Assembly (NCBI GenBank): GCA_000437355.1
Contig: FR899762.1
Coordinates: forward strand, 62,001 to 126,000
Reading direction: 5' to 3'
DNA length: 64,000 bases
DNA from: Firmicutes bacterium CAG:460
Lineage (GTDB): Bacteria > Bacillota_I > Bacilli_A > RF39 > UBA660
Positions 44,146-53,120 of the stretch are shown here, one piece after another (the first letter of the stretch is position 1; each line of letters begins with the position of its first letter). Made by a program: the position numbers and the translations under genes. Under the pieces are notes generated by a model. The model saw nothing but the letters and a program-made list of their open reading frames with translations. It did no database searches and was not told where the DNA came from.

Positions 44146-44244
44146 AAAGTTTTTGGTGAAATATTTGTTTCTTTAGATACTTTGTTTATAATATGTCAAA
44201 AATATAATGTAGATATTAAAACTTTTTTTGATAATAATGAATAA
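44146..44244 (+). pseudogene. C-terminal remnant of an HTH regulator
   Basis: The frame KVFGEIFVSLDTLFIICQKYNVD then IKTFFDNNE and TAA reads like the end of an XRE domain (helices 4-5). Upstream it is closed by a stop and no start or helix-turn-helix is left. Confidence 0.45.
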
Positions 44245-44289
44245 AAAACTAAAAATTGTATAAAATTTAGTATAATTTGCATTATTTAC

Positions 44290-44318
44290 TTTACAAAATG
44301 GCAAATTTATATTAAAAT
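44290..44318 (+). promoter_or_regulatory. Promoter of tRNA-Cys
   Basis: TTTACA (44290-44295), 17-base spacer, TAAAAT (44313-44318), about 11 bases before the tRNA. Confidence 0.8.
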
Positions 44319-44328
44319 TATCTTACGT

Positions 44329-44403
44329 GGAACCGTAGCCAAGTGGCTAAGGCGTGGGTCTGCAACACCCTGATCACCAGTTCGAATCTGGTCGGTTCCT
44401 CCA
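44329..44403 (+). tRNA. tRNA-Cys (GCA)
   Basis: A complete cloverleaf: acceptor GGAACCG/CGGTTCC, D-arm GCC..GGC, anticodon loop CTGCAAC with anticodon GCA, T-arm ACCAG-TTCGAAT-CTGGT, discriminator U and encoded CCA. It stands alone with own promoter and terminator. Confidence 0.97.
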
Positions 44404-44413
44404 ATTAGTAATC

Positions 44414-44439
44414 AAAGCCCTGTTATTTGGGCTTTTTTT
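44414..44439 (+). terminator. Terminator of tRNA-Cys
   Basis: AAGCCC and GGGCTT arms around TGTTATTT followed by TTTTTT. Confidence 0.9.
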
Positions 44440-44479
44440 GATGCAAAAAAAGATAATATTTAATATTACCCTTTTATGA

Positions 44480-44941
44480 TTATTTTTCTCTTTTTACTAT
44501 ATCTGTTGATGATACATCACAAATATTATTGTTTTTGTCATTATCTTTACCAATATGAATGTCTTTAGATACTACCATACCATCTGTCATTTTATTACAT
44601 ACAACTATGGTAAAATCATCTTTTTTGTATATTTTAGTTCCACCATCTTTTAAAGTAGTACTTTTTGTTTCTTTATCTAACTTACTTATGAAACTATCTA
44701 AAGAATTATCAACTAAATATTCATTTAAAGAGATACTCTTATTATCTTTAGTTAGATTTATGTTTTCATAACATGCTAGATAAACAGTTCTTTCATCATC
44801 CATATAATATAAAGTTTCATTACTACATTCAGTGCTTCCCACTGGAGTTATTTCATAACCATCTGCTAGAAGTTTGTCATTATCTTTTTGACATCCACTT
44901 AAGCATAAAACTAAAATTGACAACAATATAATTTTTTTCAT
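44480..44941 (-). CDS. Predicted lipoprotein
   Basis: A 153-residue protein with a lipoprotein signal (MKKIILLSILVLCLSGCQKD, lipobox LSGC, Cys17). The mature part has Cys residues at about 39 and 57, charged and Lys/Asp-rich, no domain recognised. It would be tethered to the outer face of the membrane. It is the first of several envelope genes in this direction, but the next gene (45020-46624) ends 79 bases upstream and may be separate. Confidence 0.82.
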   Translation of the reverse strand: MKKIILLSILVLCLSGCQKDNDKLLADGYEITPVGSTECSNETLYYMDDERTVYLACYENINLTKDNKSISLNEYLVDNSLDSFISKLDKETKSTTLKDGGTKIYKKDDFTIVVCNKMTDGMVVSKDIHIGKDNDKNNNICDVSSTDIVKREK

Positions 44942-45019
44942 TTAAATCACATTCTCCTAACTGATATAAATATATCACATATTTAATCATAGTCAAGTCT
45001 TGTTCTCTTTATAACTTTC

Positions 45020-46624
45020 TTACTTTAATCTTATAGCATATTCTCTATTTCTAATAGTTATTAATAGATTAATTGCATCAGCATCATTTATTTCTCCATC
45101 TGTCTCTAAAATTAGTTTGTTTATAGTTCTTGATGGATTTTTATATTTAACATTAGCTACTTTGGATTTACCTAGTAAAGTATATTCTATTTTCATAAAA
45201 TTAGATGCAAAAGCATTTAAATCATTGATGTTTTGATAAGATGATGTTGTATTATCTAAAGTTAAGTCATAATCCATTACTATTAGAGAAACTTTATTTT
45301 GGTATGAAGAATCAGCTACTACAAAGTCGGTACATTTATATCTATCTGTTTTATAACCACAATCATATTGATATTCATATCTATTAGTAATAAGTACTGA
45401 TTTTATGTTTATACTTGAATTTTTTAATGATGTACCTGATAAAGATACTAAATCATTTATACTAGCATTTCTTATTCTTTCTACTTTATCAAATGTAGCT
45501 GGATTTAACTTAATTGTAGCTGTTTTAGCTAGAAAATCATTACTTTTAGTAGATGTCCCTAGATATAGAACTATTTTAAAATTACTATTTTTGTATTTTT
45601 TATCTATTTCATATGCCATGATATATGTTTTATTTTCATTTACTTTTATGTAGTCATTCATGTATGGGTCTCCGAAATCAAGAAAATTATTACCTAAATT
45701 TAGAGAAGGATATACATAATTTTTGCCATAATAAAGTTTAAAATTATCATAGTTTATTCTTAAGTCTTTGTTAGTACTATTTTTTACTTCAAATTTTATA
45801 ACAACATAATAATTGTTATTACTTATTGTATTACCTTTTAAATCAAGATTAGTAATCATGCTATCAGTGATTTTGTAGATAAGAGAATTACTTGTAAATG
45901 TTTTATTTTCACTATAAGTATATTTAATTTTTTCGGTATTTTTATAAATTAAAAATCCTGATATAATTATTAAAATAATACCAATTAGATAAAATATTTT
46001 CTTATTTTCTTCATAATAATATTTAAATTCACGGATAAATCTACGAATAGTTCTTTTAGCTTTATAATTGTCAAAATTTAAACTAAGTTCTATTTCTTCA
46101 CTATCTTTATCTGTTATTTCTAGTTTTTTTAAATCACTTTTAAAATTAAATTGTTTAATATTAAATCCAAGACTTCGAATAAATGTAATAATTGGAAAAA
46201 TAAAACTTGGATAAAAAATCATATTAGCAAAATCACGATATATTCTTGCACTTGCTGTATCCCACAGGCCTCTCGTTAAAGAAGAAATAAGGATTGATGC
46301 AATGATAATAAATGTTAATAAAATCATGTAATAAATTATTGAAAATAAATAAAATTTACGAGGTTTTTTCTTTGTTTTTAAAAGAATATATATAAGTATT
46401 AAAGCTATAATTGTTAAAATAATACTTACATATAACCAATTACTAATTGTATCTTTTACTAATGTATCAGTAACTGCAACAGTATAGTTATTAGCTATGT
46501 AATCTTTAAAAAATGTTACTATAGTGTTAGTTTTAATTATGATAAACACACTTAAAATAGCTAGAATAAAATGAATTTTTCTAAAATTTTTAATTAAAAA
46601 TGCATATGGCTTTTTTAAAATCAT
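45020..46624 (-). CDS. Multi-pass membrane protein with extracellular domain
   Basis: A 534-residue protein of unknown function. Hydrophobic helices occur at about 15-35, 65-87, 97-120 and 205-225, with a cytosolic loop holding SDLKKLEITDKDSEEIELSL between the third and fourth; the remaining 300 residues are predicted outside. The outer part has beta-rich wording (YYVVIKFEVKNSTNKDLRINYDNFKLYYGKNYVYPSL), as in DUF4352-like surface domains, and two Cys pairs. The ATG at 46624 follows AAAGGG. Role unknown, perhaps envelope sensing. Confidence 0.75.
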   Translation of the reverse strand: MILKKPYAFLIKNFRKIHFILAILSVFIIIKTNTIVTFFKDYIANNYTVAVTDTLVKDTISNWLYVSIILTIIALILIYILLKTKKKPRKFYLFSIIYYMILLTFIIIASILISSLTRGLWDTASARIYRDFANMIFYPSFIFPIITFIRSLGFNIKQFNFKSDLKKLEITDKDSEEIELSLNFDNYKAKRTIRRFIREFKYYYEENKKIFYLIGIILIIISGFLIYKNTEKIKYTYSENKTFTSNSLIYKITDSMITNLDLKGNTISNNNYYVVIKFEVKNSTNKDLRINYDNFKLYYGKNYVYPSLNLGNNFLDFGDPYMNDYIKVNENKTYIMAYEIDKKYKNSNFKIVLYLGTSTKSNDFLAKTATIKLNPATFDKVERIRNASINDLVSLSGTSLKNSSINIKSVLITNRYEYQYDCGYKTDRYKCTDFVVADSSYQNKVSLIVMDYDLTLDNTTSSYQNINDLNAFASNFMKIEYTLLGKSKVANVKYKNPSRTINKLILETDGEINDADAINLLITIRNREYAIRLK

Positions 46625-46685
46625 TTTAACCAACCCTTTTCTAATATAATTTTATCAAAAAAAACAACCTTTTGTAAAGTTGTTT

Positions 46686-47135
46686 CTATCTTTTTGTTAC
46701 TAATACTTGGTCTTTTAGTAAATATATTGTTTCATTTTGATTAAGTAAGTCAAGTTTTGATATTTTAAATACTTTACTAACTGTATCTAGTGTATCTCCT
46801 TCTGCAGTGATGTAATAACTATAATTGTTTTTAGGAATTAGTAGCTCTTGGCCAGGATAGATGTAATCTTCCATTTCTAAGCCATTAAGACTAGCAAGTA
46901 GTGTGGGATTTATATTATATTTTTCTGCTATCCTATATAAAGAATCTCCGCTTTCAATTACATAAGTATTAAAATACCTTTCTTCATTTTTAGGTATTAT
47001 TATTTCCGTACCTGCCCTTAAATCACTATCAAAATATAAATTATTTATATGCATAAGTTCTTGGGGAGAAACATTAAATTTACTTGCTATTGTTTTAATA
47101 TTTTCTCCATTTTTTACTAAATAATTATTAAACAC
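46686..47135 (-). CDS. Protein with three LysM repeats
   Basis: A 149-residue protein composed of three LysM units: residues 3-48 (YLVKNGENIKTIASKFNVSPQELMHIN), 54-98 (YVIESGDSLYRIAEKYNINPTLLASLNG) and 105-149 (YYITAEGDTLDTVSKVFKISKLDLLNQN). LysM binds peptidoglycan N-acetylglucosamine. No signal peptide is seen, so it might act inside (spore coat type) or be exported by other means. GGAGTGATAATG precedes the ATG. It is about 40 bases downstream of the next gene. Confidence 0.9.
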   Translation of the reverse strand: MFNNYLVKNGENIKTIASKFNVSPQELMHINNLYFDSDLRAGTEIIIPKNEERYFNTYVIESGDSLYRIAEKYNINPTLLASLNGLEMEDYIYPGQELLIPKNNYSYYITAEGDTLDTVSKVFKISKLDLLNQNETIYLLKDQVLVTKR

Positions 47136-47177
47136 ATTATCACTCCTAGTATAGGATATGTAAAATATTTATTTTAG

Positions 47178-48248
47178 TTAAAAGATAAATATCATATTGT
47201 TGTTATTAAATTCCCACTCACTATATTTAAGTAATGTTTTTTCACCATATAATGGGTTAAAATAATATAATGTATCATTAGAAATGTAATAGATATCTAA
47301 ATTATCAGTTTTAATAATTTTACTTACTTCTTTATTTGTTACTAAATAATCTTTGTTAAAACCGCCATATAATTTATTATCTTTTAAAGTATAATTATAT
47401 ATTTTAGTTTCTTCAAATGATAATTTGTTGTTTTTTAGTTTTTGATTAGTAACACTTTCCCATTTTTTATTAACAAGTATTTTATAATCAGTTTTATAAA
47501 TTTCTTTTTTCTTTAAATCAAGAAAGTATTCTAATTCATTTTTATTATCATATAAGTAAACTCTGTTTTTGTAATCCCCTAGAAAATAACTATCAAAATA
47601 TAATTCAAAACGTAAGTTTATTTCACTAGTTTTGGCATTTTTATAATTTATTTGATATATCTTAGTAAATTTATAATCTTCATTGTAGTTTGGTATTAAT
47701 AAAGTATTGTCTGTTTGATAAATTAAGTTTAAATTGTATACATCTTTATTAAATAAACTGATTGTTGTTTCTTTTTTAGGACTTAAGTAAACAAATTCAT
47801 GATAGTTCCATAACAAAAAGGTTTGATTGTTTAAATTATCAATTAATATATTTTTATATGTTTTATTAGTTTTAAAGTCATTATTGTTATTTTTATAATA
47901 AAATGTATCTGATGATTTACAAACATCATATAAATTAACATACTTTGATGTAAATGAAAGACATGTATTATCATTTTCTTTAGAAATGGATATGTCTGTT
48001 ACTAATTTTCTTTTATTAGTATATTTATCAAAAGATATTACTTCATATTCATTATTTTCATATGTAAATACAAAACTATAATATTTTGCTTTTTTATGAT
48101 AATTTTCATTTACTTTGACATCTTTTATAGTATATTCTATATTATAGTTGTGAGATGTATTTAGAAGTATTATAAATATTAAAAATATAGCAAGCAAAAA
48201 TATAATTAGGTTCCGTAATTTTTTTACATTAGTTTTCTTCATGACCAT
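47178..48248 (-). CDS. Signal-anchored protein of unknown function
   Basis: A 356-residue protein with a single membrane helix (about 12-31; LIIFLLAIFLIFIILLNTS) and a long extracellular part rich in Tyr, Asn and Lys with repeated beta-strand phrases such as YYKNNNNDFKTNKT and DNKNELEYFLDLKKKE, suggesting a beta-propeller-like fold. Two ATGs two codons apart can start it. It overlaps the end of the PH-like gene by 20 bases and the products are probably coupled. Confidence 0.75.
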   Translation of the reverse strand: MVMKKTNVKKLRNLIIFLLAIFLIFIILLNTSHNYNIEYTIKDVKVNENYHKKAKYYSFVFTYENNEYEVISFDKYTNKRKLVTDISISKENDNTCLSFTSKYVNLYDVCKSSDTFYYKNNNNDFKTNKTYKNILIDNLNNQTFLLWNYHEFVYLSPKKETTISLFNKDVYNLNLIYQTDNTLLIPNYNEDYKFTKIYQINYKNAKTSEINLRFELYFDSYFLGDYKNRVYLYDNKNELEYFLDLKKKEIYKTDYKILVNKKWESVTNQKLKNNKLSFEETKIYNYTLKDNKLYGGFNKDYLVTNKEVSKIIKTDNLDIYYISNDTLYYFNPLYGEKTLLKYSEWEFNNNNMIFIF

Positions 48249-48666
48249 ATTTTTGTTTTTCTTCCATCATCATTTCTGTTATGTTTGTTTCTATATCATC
48301 AATACCACTTTTAGGAAGATTTGATATTATTACTTCTTCTTTTACAGTATCAATTTTGATTTGACCCCAGATAAGACCTTGGTAAACTAATAAGTCATTA
48401 TATAAATCTGGTGTAATTGAACTTAAGAAATAACCCCAGACAACACGTTTTTGACCAATAAGTATTCTTTTGTTTGTTAAAACTACAACACATGTTTGAA
48501 ATAAATCATAAAATTTGTCATTTTTTTGACCTGCAAAAGCAAATGTTACATATTCTCCGGGATTAAGATGTTTTTCCACTACATTACAATGGTCTTTTAA
48601 ATTCCATACTACTCCTCCTGGATGTTTACGTTTAAATTCCAATGCTTTATCATATACTTGTCCCAT
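48229..48666 (-). CDS. PH-like domain protein
   Basis: A 145-residue cytosolic protein with a bacterial PH-like pattern: LNPGEYVTFAFAGQKND, TCVVVLTNKRILIGQKR and VDTVKEEV-like strand GQIKIDTVKEEVIISN. Such domains are found in membrane-associated or stress proteins. The gene is 20 bases overlapped by the following membrane-anchored gene, which suggests a joint function at the membrane. Confidence 0.75.
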   Translation of the reverse strand: MGQVYDKALEFKRKHPGGVVWNLKDHCNVVEKHLNPGEYVTFAFAGQKNDKFYDLFQTCVVVLTNKRILIGQKRVVWGYFLSSITPDLYNDLLVYQGLIWGQIKIDTVKEEVIISNLPKSGIDDIETNITEMMMEEKQKYGHEEN

Positions 48667-48715
48667 TTATATCACCTAATTATATTGTATAATAAATTTT
48701 AAAAATAAGCAATTG

Positions 48716-49654
48716 TTAGTTTAAATATTTACTGTATACCCAACGATTATTATAAATTTGTGTCCAATTATTTTCATTTTTCATTACACTAACAGTAGTT
48801 TTTTTAGGTATTTTATAAAGGATAACATTACCATTTGGTTTATTTCTAACATTTAGAAGAGCTGCTGTTGTTATTTTGGATAAATAGAAAAATTTTGGTT
48901 TGGTTTTTGTAAGATAAGCACTAGCAACATATTCTTTATCATTTATTTTAGCCCAACCATTTGTAATGCTTTCTATTTTAATTTGTGTATCTTTGTGTAA
49001 TAAATTTACAAATCTATAGTTAGCTCCGGGACCGTATCTAATATTTAAATTTGCTGTTGTGTAAAAAATGTTATCTTCTTCTTTTTCTTCATCATTTAGG
49101 GATAAGAATTCAATATTTCTAGTGTTTTTTATAGTGGTAAAGTTTTTATCTATAAACATTCCATGTTCTGGTTTAATATTATAACCAGTTGTTTTTAATA
49201 TCCATAAACCTAGATTGTTTTTAGCCCAGCCTGAACCAGACATTTTTCCTCGCCCTAAAGTGATGTGGAAATGTGGTCCCGTTGCAAAACCATCTGCTCC
49301 TTTTGGAAATAATGCTTCATTTCTTTTATATTTTCTTCCAACATAAACATTTTTTAAATCCTTATCTTTAGGATGAACTATCATTATAGTAATGTAATCT
49401 GTAAATGTTGGTGTTATAACTGGGGTTGTACTTTCTAGCCATATAGTGTTTGATGCTCTAAGACCAACTCCATAAACCTTTTTTACTACCATTTCATCAC
49501 ATGGACAATAAAAATAACTATTGTTACCACTTCCACAGGCATCATCAATTGGATAATCTTTTAAATTACCTTCTGAATGTCTTTTATGAGTATAATTATC
49601 GTTGTACCCTTGGGTAATATTCATAACTTTTAATGGATATGTTAAATAATTCAT
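48716..49654 (-). CDS. M23-like peptidase with two SH3b domains
   Basis: A 312-residue protein. Residues 1-165 resemble an M23-type endopeptidase: QGYNDNYTHKRHSEGNLKDYPIDDAC carries His and Asp ligands and GPHFHITLGRG the HxH signature. Two SH3b cell wall-binding domains follow (ANLNIRYGPGANYRFV and LLNVRNKPNGNVI). There is no signal peptide; the layout is that of phage endolysins or autolysins. The ATG at 49654 follows GAGGTG; the GTG at 49663 overlaps that site. It is divergent from the acyltransferase gene at 49735. Confidence 0.85.
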   Translation of the reverse strand: MNYLTYPLKVMNITQGYNDNYTHKRHSEGNLKDYPIDDACGSGNNSYFYCPCDEMVVKKVYGVGLRASNTIWLESTTPVITPTFTDYITIMIVHPKDKDLKNVYVGRKYKRNEALFPKGADGFATGPHFHITLGRGKMSGSGWAKNNLGLWILKTTGYNIKPEHGMFIDKNFTTIKNTRNIEFLSLNDEEKEEDNIFYTTANLNIRYGPGANYRFVNLLHKDTQIKIESITNGWAKINDKEYVASAYLTKTKPKFFYLSKITTAALLNVRNKPNGNVILYKIPKKTTVSVMKNENNWTQIYNNRWVYSKYLN

Positions 49655-49722
49655 TGTATTCACCTCACTATATTATATGAACTAGTCCATATTTTTAAAG
49701 TGCATTTGTCTATTTTCTGTGC

Positions 49723-49728
49723 TATAAT
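49723..49728 (+). promoter_or_regulatory. Extended -10 promoter giving a leaderless start
   Basis: TGCTATAAT (TGnTATAAT, -10 at 49723-49728) would place transcription start near 49735, at or within nine bases of the possible start codons of the next gene; no ribosome binding site is present. Confidence 0.6.
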
Positions 49729-49734
49729 TAATGT

Positions 49735-50499
49735 GTGATAGTTATGAAGAAAATTTATTATTATGAAGATTTTGATAGTGATATAGTTAAATCTAAAAAT
49801 CAAGAATACATTTTAAAAGATAATTATAAATGGATTCATAAAAATATCTTTTATGTAATTTGGTCTTATATAATTTATTGGATATTTTTTGTTATTAGTT
49901 TTATTTATATTAAACTATTTTTACATGTTAGTATTAAAAATAGAAAAGTTTTAAAAAATAAAAAAAGCTATTATTTATATATAAATCATACACAAGAAGT
50001 TGGAGATGCTTTTATTCCTCCTTTTATAACTAGATATAAAAGACCATATTATGTGGTTAATAAAGCTAATCTTGGGATACCTCTTTTGGGTAAGCTTCTT
50101 CCTACTCTTGGGGCTTTAGTTATACCAGATGGAATTCATGATATGATTAAATTTAGGGAAGCAGTTAAATACTATGGAAATAATCATCCAATTATTGTGT
50201 ATCCTGAAGCACATGTATGGCCATATTATACAAAAATTAGACCTTTTAAAACTAGTGCTTTTACTTTTCCAGTTGAAGAAGAAAAAGAAGTATACTGTGC
50301 AACAACAACTTATCAAAAAAGTAAATTATTTAAAAAACCTAAAGTAGTTATTTATGTTGATGGTCCTTTTGTAGTTGATAATGAATTGTCTAGAAAAGAA
50401 AAAAGTAAATCTTTAGCTGAAGTTGTTAGTAATAAAATGAGAGAAAGAAGCAAAATATCAAATGTAGAATTTGTGACATATAAAAAGAAAGATAATTAA
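49735..50499 (+). CDS. PlsC-like acyltransferase, plus strand
   Basis: A 254-residue membrane-associated protein with one or two hydrophobic stretches at about 38-65 and 1-acylglycerol-3-phosphate acyltransferase-like motifs: YINHTQEVGDAFIPPF (His, with Asp five residues after instead of four) and IIVYPEAHVWPYYTKIRPFKTSAF. A GTG at 49735 or an ATG at 49744 can start it; neither has a Shine-Dalgarno, and the promoter suggests leaderless translation. It diverges from the SH3/M23 gene and converges with the acyltransferase at 50496-51359 with a 4-base overlap at their ends. Confidence 0.78.
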   Translation: MIVMKKIYYYEDFDSDIVKSKNQEYILKDNYKWIHKNIFYVIWSYIIYWIFFVISFIYIKLFLHVSIKNRKVLKNKKSYYLYINHTQEVGDAFIPPFITRYKRPYYVVNKANLGIPLLGKLLPTLGALVIPDGIHDMIKFREAVKYYGNNHPIIVYPEAHVWPYYTKIRPFKTSAFTFPVEEEKEVYCATTTYQKSKLFKKPKVVIYVDGPFVVDNELSRKEKSKSLAEVVSNKMRERSKISNVEFVTYKKKDN

Positions 50500-51359
50500 A
50501 TATCTTTCCAACCTGCAATATCTTTGATATCAAATTCATATTTTAGTTCTTTATTATAAGCATCTTCGTATGCTTTTTTTCTTGTTTCATAATCAACTTC
50601 AGCCATTTTACGTGAGTCACTTTTAATGCTTTCATTTTTTTCTGGATAAATTACTTTGTTTATAAATACATCATATTTTACAATATTAAATTCGTTATTA
50701 TCTGTAATATTCGTGTCTGTCATTTTAACAAAACAAGAAATAACTGGGACATCAAGTTCATGTGCAAATTGATATGCTCCACGTTTACAAGGTCTTGGAA
50801 GTTTATAATTAAACCACATTTCTTCTTCTGGATAAATTAAAACAAAATTTCCTTTTGATAATATTTTTTTTAACTCAGGCATAAACTTTTTTATTATATA
50901 ATTTGGACTTTTTGATAAAGGAATTACCTCAATATTGTTAAATAAAAAACCTAGTGCTCCAGGCATTGCTAAGTTAGTATCTTGTACTACAATATAAAGT
51001 TTTTTATGTAGTTTTTCTTCAACTATCTTTCTAATGTTGTAGCTATCTAAAGGATTAAAATGATTACTTGTTATTATTGCTCCATTTGTTAAATCAACAT
51101 AATTTAATTTTTCTAACCCAATTATATTTATATTAGGATATATTTCTTTAGCTATTTTTTTAACAGTTTTATTAGCTATTTTATTTTTGATAAAATATAT
51201 TGGACTTTTTTGATTTTGATAAAATTTATTTATATATTTTGTTTTTTCTTCTTCAGTTAGATTGGGGTCTCCGACTTCAACTTTTTTGTTTAATTCATTA
51301 TTATTTATGTTTGTTTCAATGTTTTTTATAACTTCTTTTTTACTACCTCCGATTATCAT
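50496..51359 (-). CDS. PlsC-like acyltransferase, minus strand
   Basis: A 287-residue protein with an unusual, charged N-terminal region (1-75) and then an acyltransferase domain: ITSNHFNPLDSYNI (HX4D), and LIYPEEEMWFNYKLPRPCKRGAYQFA. It probably adds an acyl chain to a glycerol or sugar hydroxyl. It is the last gene of the operon that begins with the acyl-AMP ligase at 55373, overlapping the preceding GT8 gene by 4 bases (ATGA), so it is coupled to the pathway. Confidence 0.85.
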   Translation of the reverse strand: MIIGGSKKEVIKNIETNINNNELNKKVEVGDPNLTEEEKTKYINKFYQNQKSPIYFIKNKIANKTVKKIAKEIYPNINIIGLEKLNYVDLTNGAIITSNHFNPLDSYNIRKIVEEKLHKKLYIVVQDTNLAMPGALGFLFNNIEVIPLSKSPNYIIKKFMPELKKILSKGNFVLIYPEEEMWFNYKLPRPCKRGAYQFAHELDVPVISCFVKMTDTNITDNNEFNIVKYDVFINKVIYPEKNESIKSDSRKMAEVDYETRKKAYEDAYNKELKYEFDIKDIAGWKDI

Positions 51360-52309
51360 AGGCGGTTTTCCTTTCCACTTTCAAAAATATTTTTTAAAGT
51401 GGTTGTTTCATTTACTAACATAGATGCTCTTTTTACCATAAGGTTCATCCATTCAGAGTCTTTTTTTCTATCTTCATCGGTATAACTGTCTTTTATTGCT
51501 AATATTTCTTCGTAATATGGTGTAAGTTTAGCATATTTCCAGAAATAATCTTTGTATTGTACTTCATCATATTGCCAAGGTTTTAAAAATAAATTGTAAT
51601 GAACTATGATAGGATTTTCTAATTCTTTATTATTGGGATTTGGCATAGCATCATATTCATCTTTTAAATATTTAATATGTCCATAACACATGGCATTTAT
51701 GTAATCTTGGTCTGGTGCTACAACATCAAAACCATATTTTGTGTATAAATCTAAAAATTTTTCATCTATCTTTAGCTCACGTAGTTTCTTTGAATTCATT
51801 AAAAGCATACCTGAATTTATGTATTTATCACGAGGAATACCCACGACTTCTTCAAAATAACTTGCTAATATTTCATTATCAATTGTAGATTTATCTATAA
51901 CACATCCTAAGTAATTATCTTCTAAATCTTCATTGAAAAGTTCAGAGATATCCCCAGTAATTACTGTATCTGAGTCAATGTAAATACACTTATCATACTT
52001 TGGAAACATAACTGGTATAAATAAACGAAAATAAATTGTTAATGTAAATGTATACTCACGAAGTCTATTTCCTAATTTATCTGTTATCATACTTAGATTT
52101 TTATTCATCTCAGTTAAAATAATTTTACAATTTTCTGTTTCTAAATCCATTAATTTTTTGGCATTTTCACTGCTTAAATTTTCATATATAACATTTATGT
52201 CATAGTTATAATCTTTATTTGCATTCATTATTAGTGATTTAATTGAAACTGCTACAAACTTGGCATATCCATCATCAATAGCATAAAATATAGGTATTGT
52301 TTTTTTCAC
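51356..52309 (-). CDS. GT8-family glycosyltransferase (1)
   Basis: A 317-residue retaining glycosyltransferase of family 8 (galactosyl/glucosyltransferase type). It starts TIPIFYAIDDGYAKFVAVSIKSL and has the metal-binding Asp112-Ser-Asp114 in YIDSDTVITGD, then NSGMLLMN, APDQDYINAM and HYNLFLKPWQYD (the HxxG-KPW-like end). Uses a nucleotide-sugar. It overlaps both neighbours by 4 bases and ends in TGA. Confidence 0.92.
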   Translation of the reverse strand: MKKTIPIFYAIDDGYAKFVAVSIKSLIMNANKDYNYDINVIYENLSSENAKKLMDLETENCKIILTEMNKNLSMITDKLGNRLREYTFTLTIYFRLFIPVMFPKYDKCIYIDSDTVITGDISELFNEDLEDNYLGCVIDKSTIDNEILASYFEEVVGIPRDKYINSGMLLMNSKKLRELKIDEKFLDLYTKYGFDVVAPDQDYINAMCYGHIKYLKDEYDAMPNPNNKELENPIIVHYNLFLKPWQYDEVQYKDYFWKYAKLTPYYEEILAIKDSYTDEDRKKDSEWMNLMVKRASMLVNETTTLKNIFESGKENRL

Positions 52310-53118
52310 TTAATATCCTCCTTCAATTTTTGATAACTTTCTAAGATGTCATCAAATTCATGGCACTTTAAGATTTCATGTAATCTATCTATGTTCCATG
52401 GTTTAACTTTTTGAGTTCTAAAGTACGGAAAGAACTTAAAAGTTGTAGTAAAATGACGAAATACTGTATCTTTTTTTAAAGTATGTTGTTCATTATACTT
52501 TCTTTTAACAATTAGTTTTGGTTTGCAATATTTGTTAATTGCAGCTTGGTCAGGTAGTAACATTTTTCTTGTTTGACACATGTTGCGAGCTTTTTTAAAG
52601 CTACCGCTTTTTCTTATTAAATCTAAATTTAATATTAATACTCCTGAATTTAAATAATCTTTCCTTATTTTATTTTTACTATAAAAATATTGACCATAGA
52701 AATCTCTAGCACCAACTATTTCGTATTTAGAATTATCTAAATCATAAAAACTTTTAAAAGAATTATATGCCACAACATCATTATCTAAATACATTATTTT
52801 ACTTGGCATATCAGGTACTAAATCAGCATAAAGACGTAACATGCAGTATGGAGTAAACATCGTATCTATATTACTTGATGGTATTTCACTTAAGAAATAT
52901 TCTTTAACATCAATTAATTTTACAAAACTTTCTTTGTTAACACTTTTTACTAAATCATCTAATTTTTGTATTGCTTTTTTGCTAACACCTTTTGAAGCAT
53001 CATAATCCATACTAAATACATAAATGTTTAATACATCTTTTTCATGTTTTATTAATGATAATATGGATATTATTAATCCATCAGCTATGTTGGTATCTCC
53101 ACAATATAAAATGTTCAT
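52306..53118 (-). CDS. GT8-family glycosyltransferase (2)
   Basis: A 270-residue family 8 glycosyltransferase. It starts MNILYCGDTNIADGLIISILSLIKH, has Asp112-Asn-Asp114 in YLDNDVVAYNS, NSGVLILNLDLIR and DQAAINKYC, and a KPWNID end. It is shorter than GT8 (1), so the two probably add different sugars. Two bases after the phosphopantetheinyl transferase gene and overlapping GT8 (1). Confidence 0.92.
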   Translation of the reverse strand: MNILYCGDTNIADGLIISILSLIKHEKDVLNIYVFSMDYDASKGVSKKAIQKLDDLVKSVNKESFVKLIDVKEYFLSEIPSSNIDTMFTPYCMLRLYADLVPDMPSKIMYLDNDVVAYNSFKSFYDLDNSKYEIVGARDFYGQYFYSKNKIRKDYLNSGVLILNLDLIRKSGSFKKARNMCQTRKMLLPDQAAINKYCKPKLIVKRKYNEQHTLKKDTVFRHFTTTFKFFPYFRTQKVKPWNIDRLHEILKCHEFDDILESYQKLKEDIK

Positions 53119-53120
53119 TT

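Larger units (their letters stand above)
43897..44289. other. Gap with gene remnants
   Basis: No intact gene. It contains the tRNA-Cys-like piece at 44009-44060 and the HTH-like fragment at 44146-44244, described separately, and a direct repeat of ACAGCATTATTT near 44082 and 44098. Confidence 0.6.
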
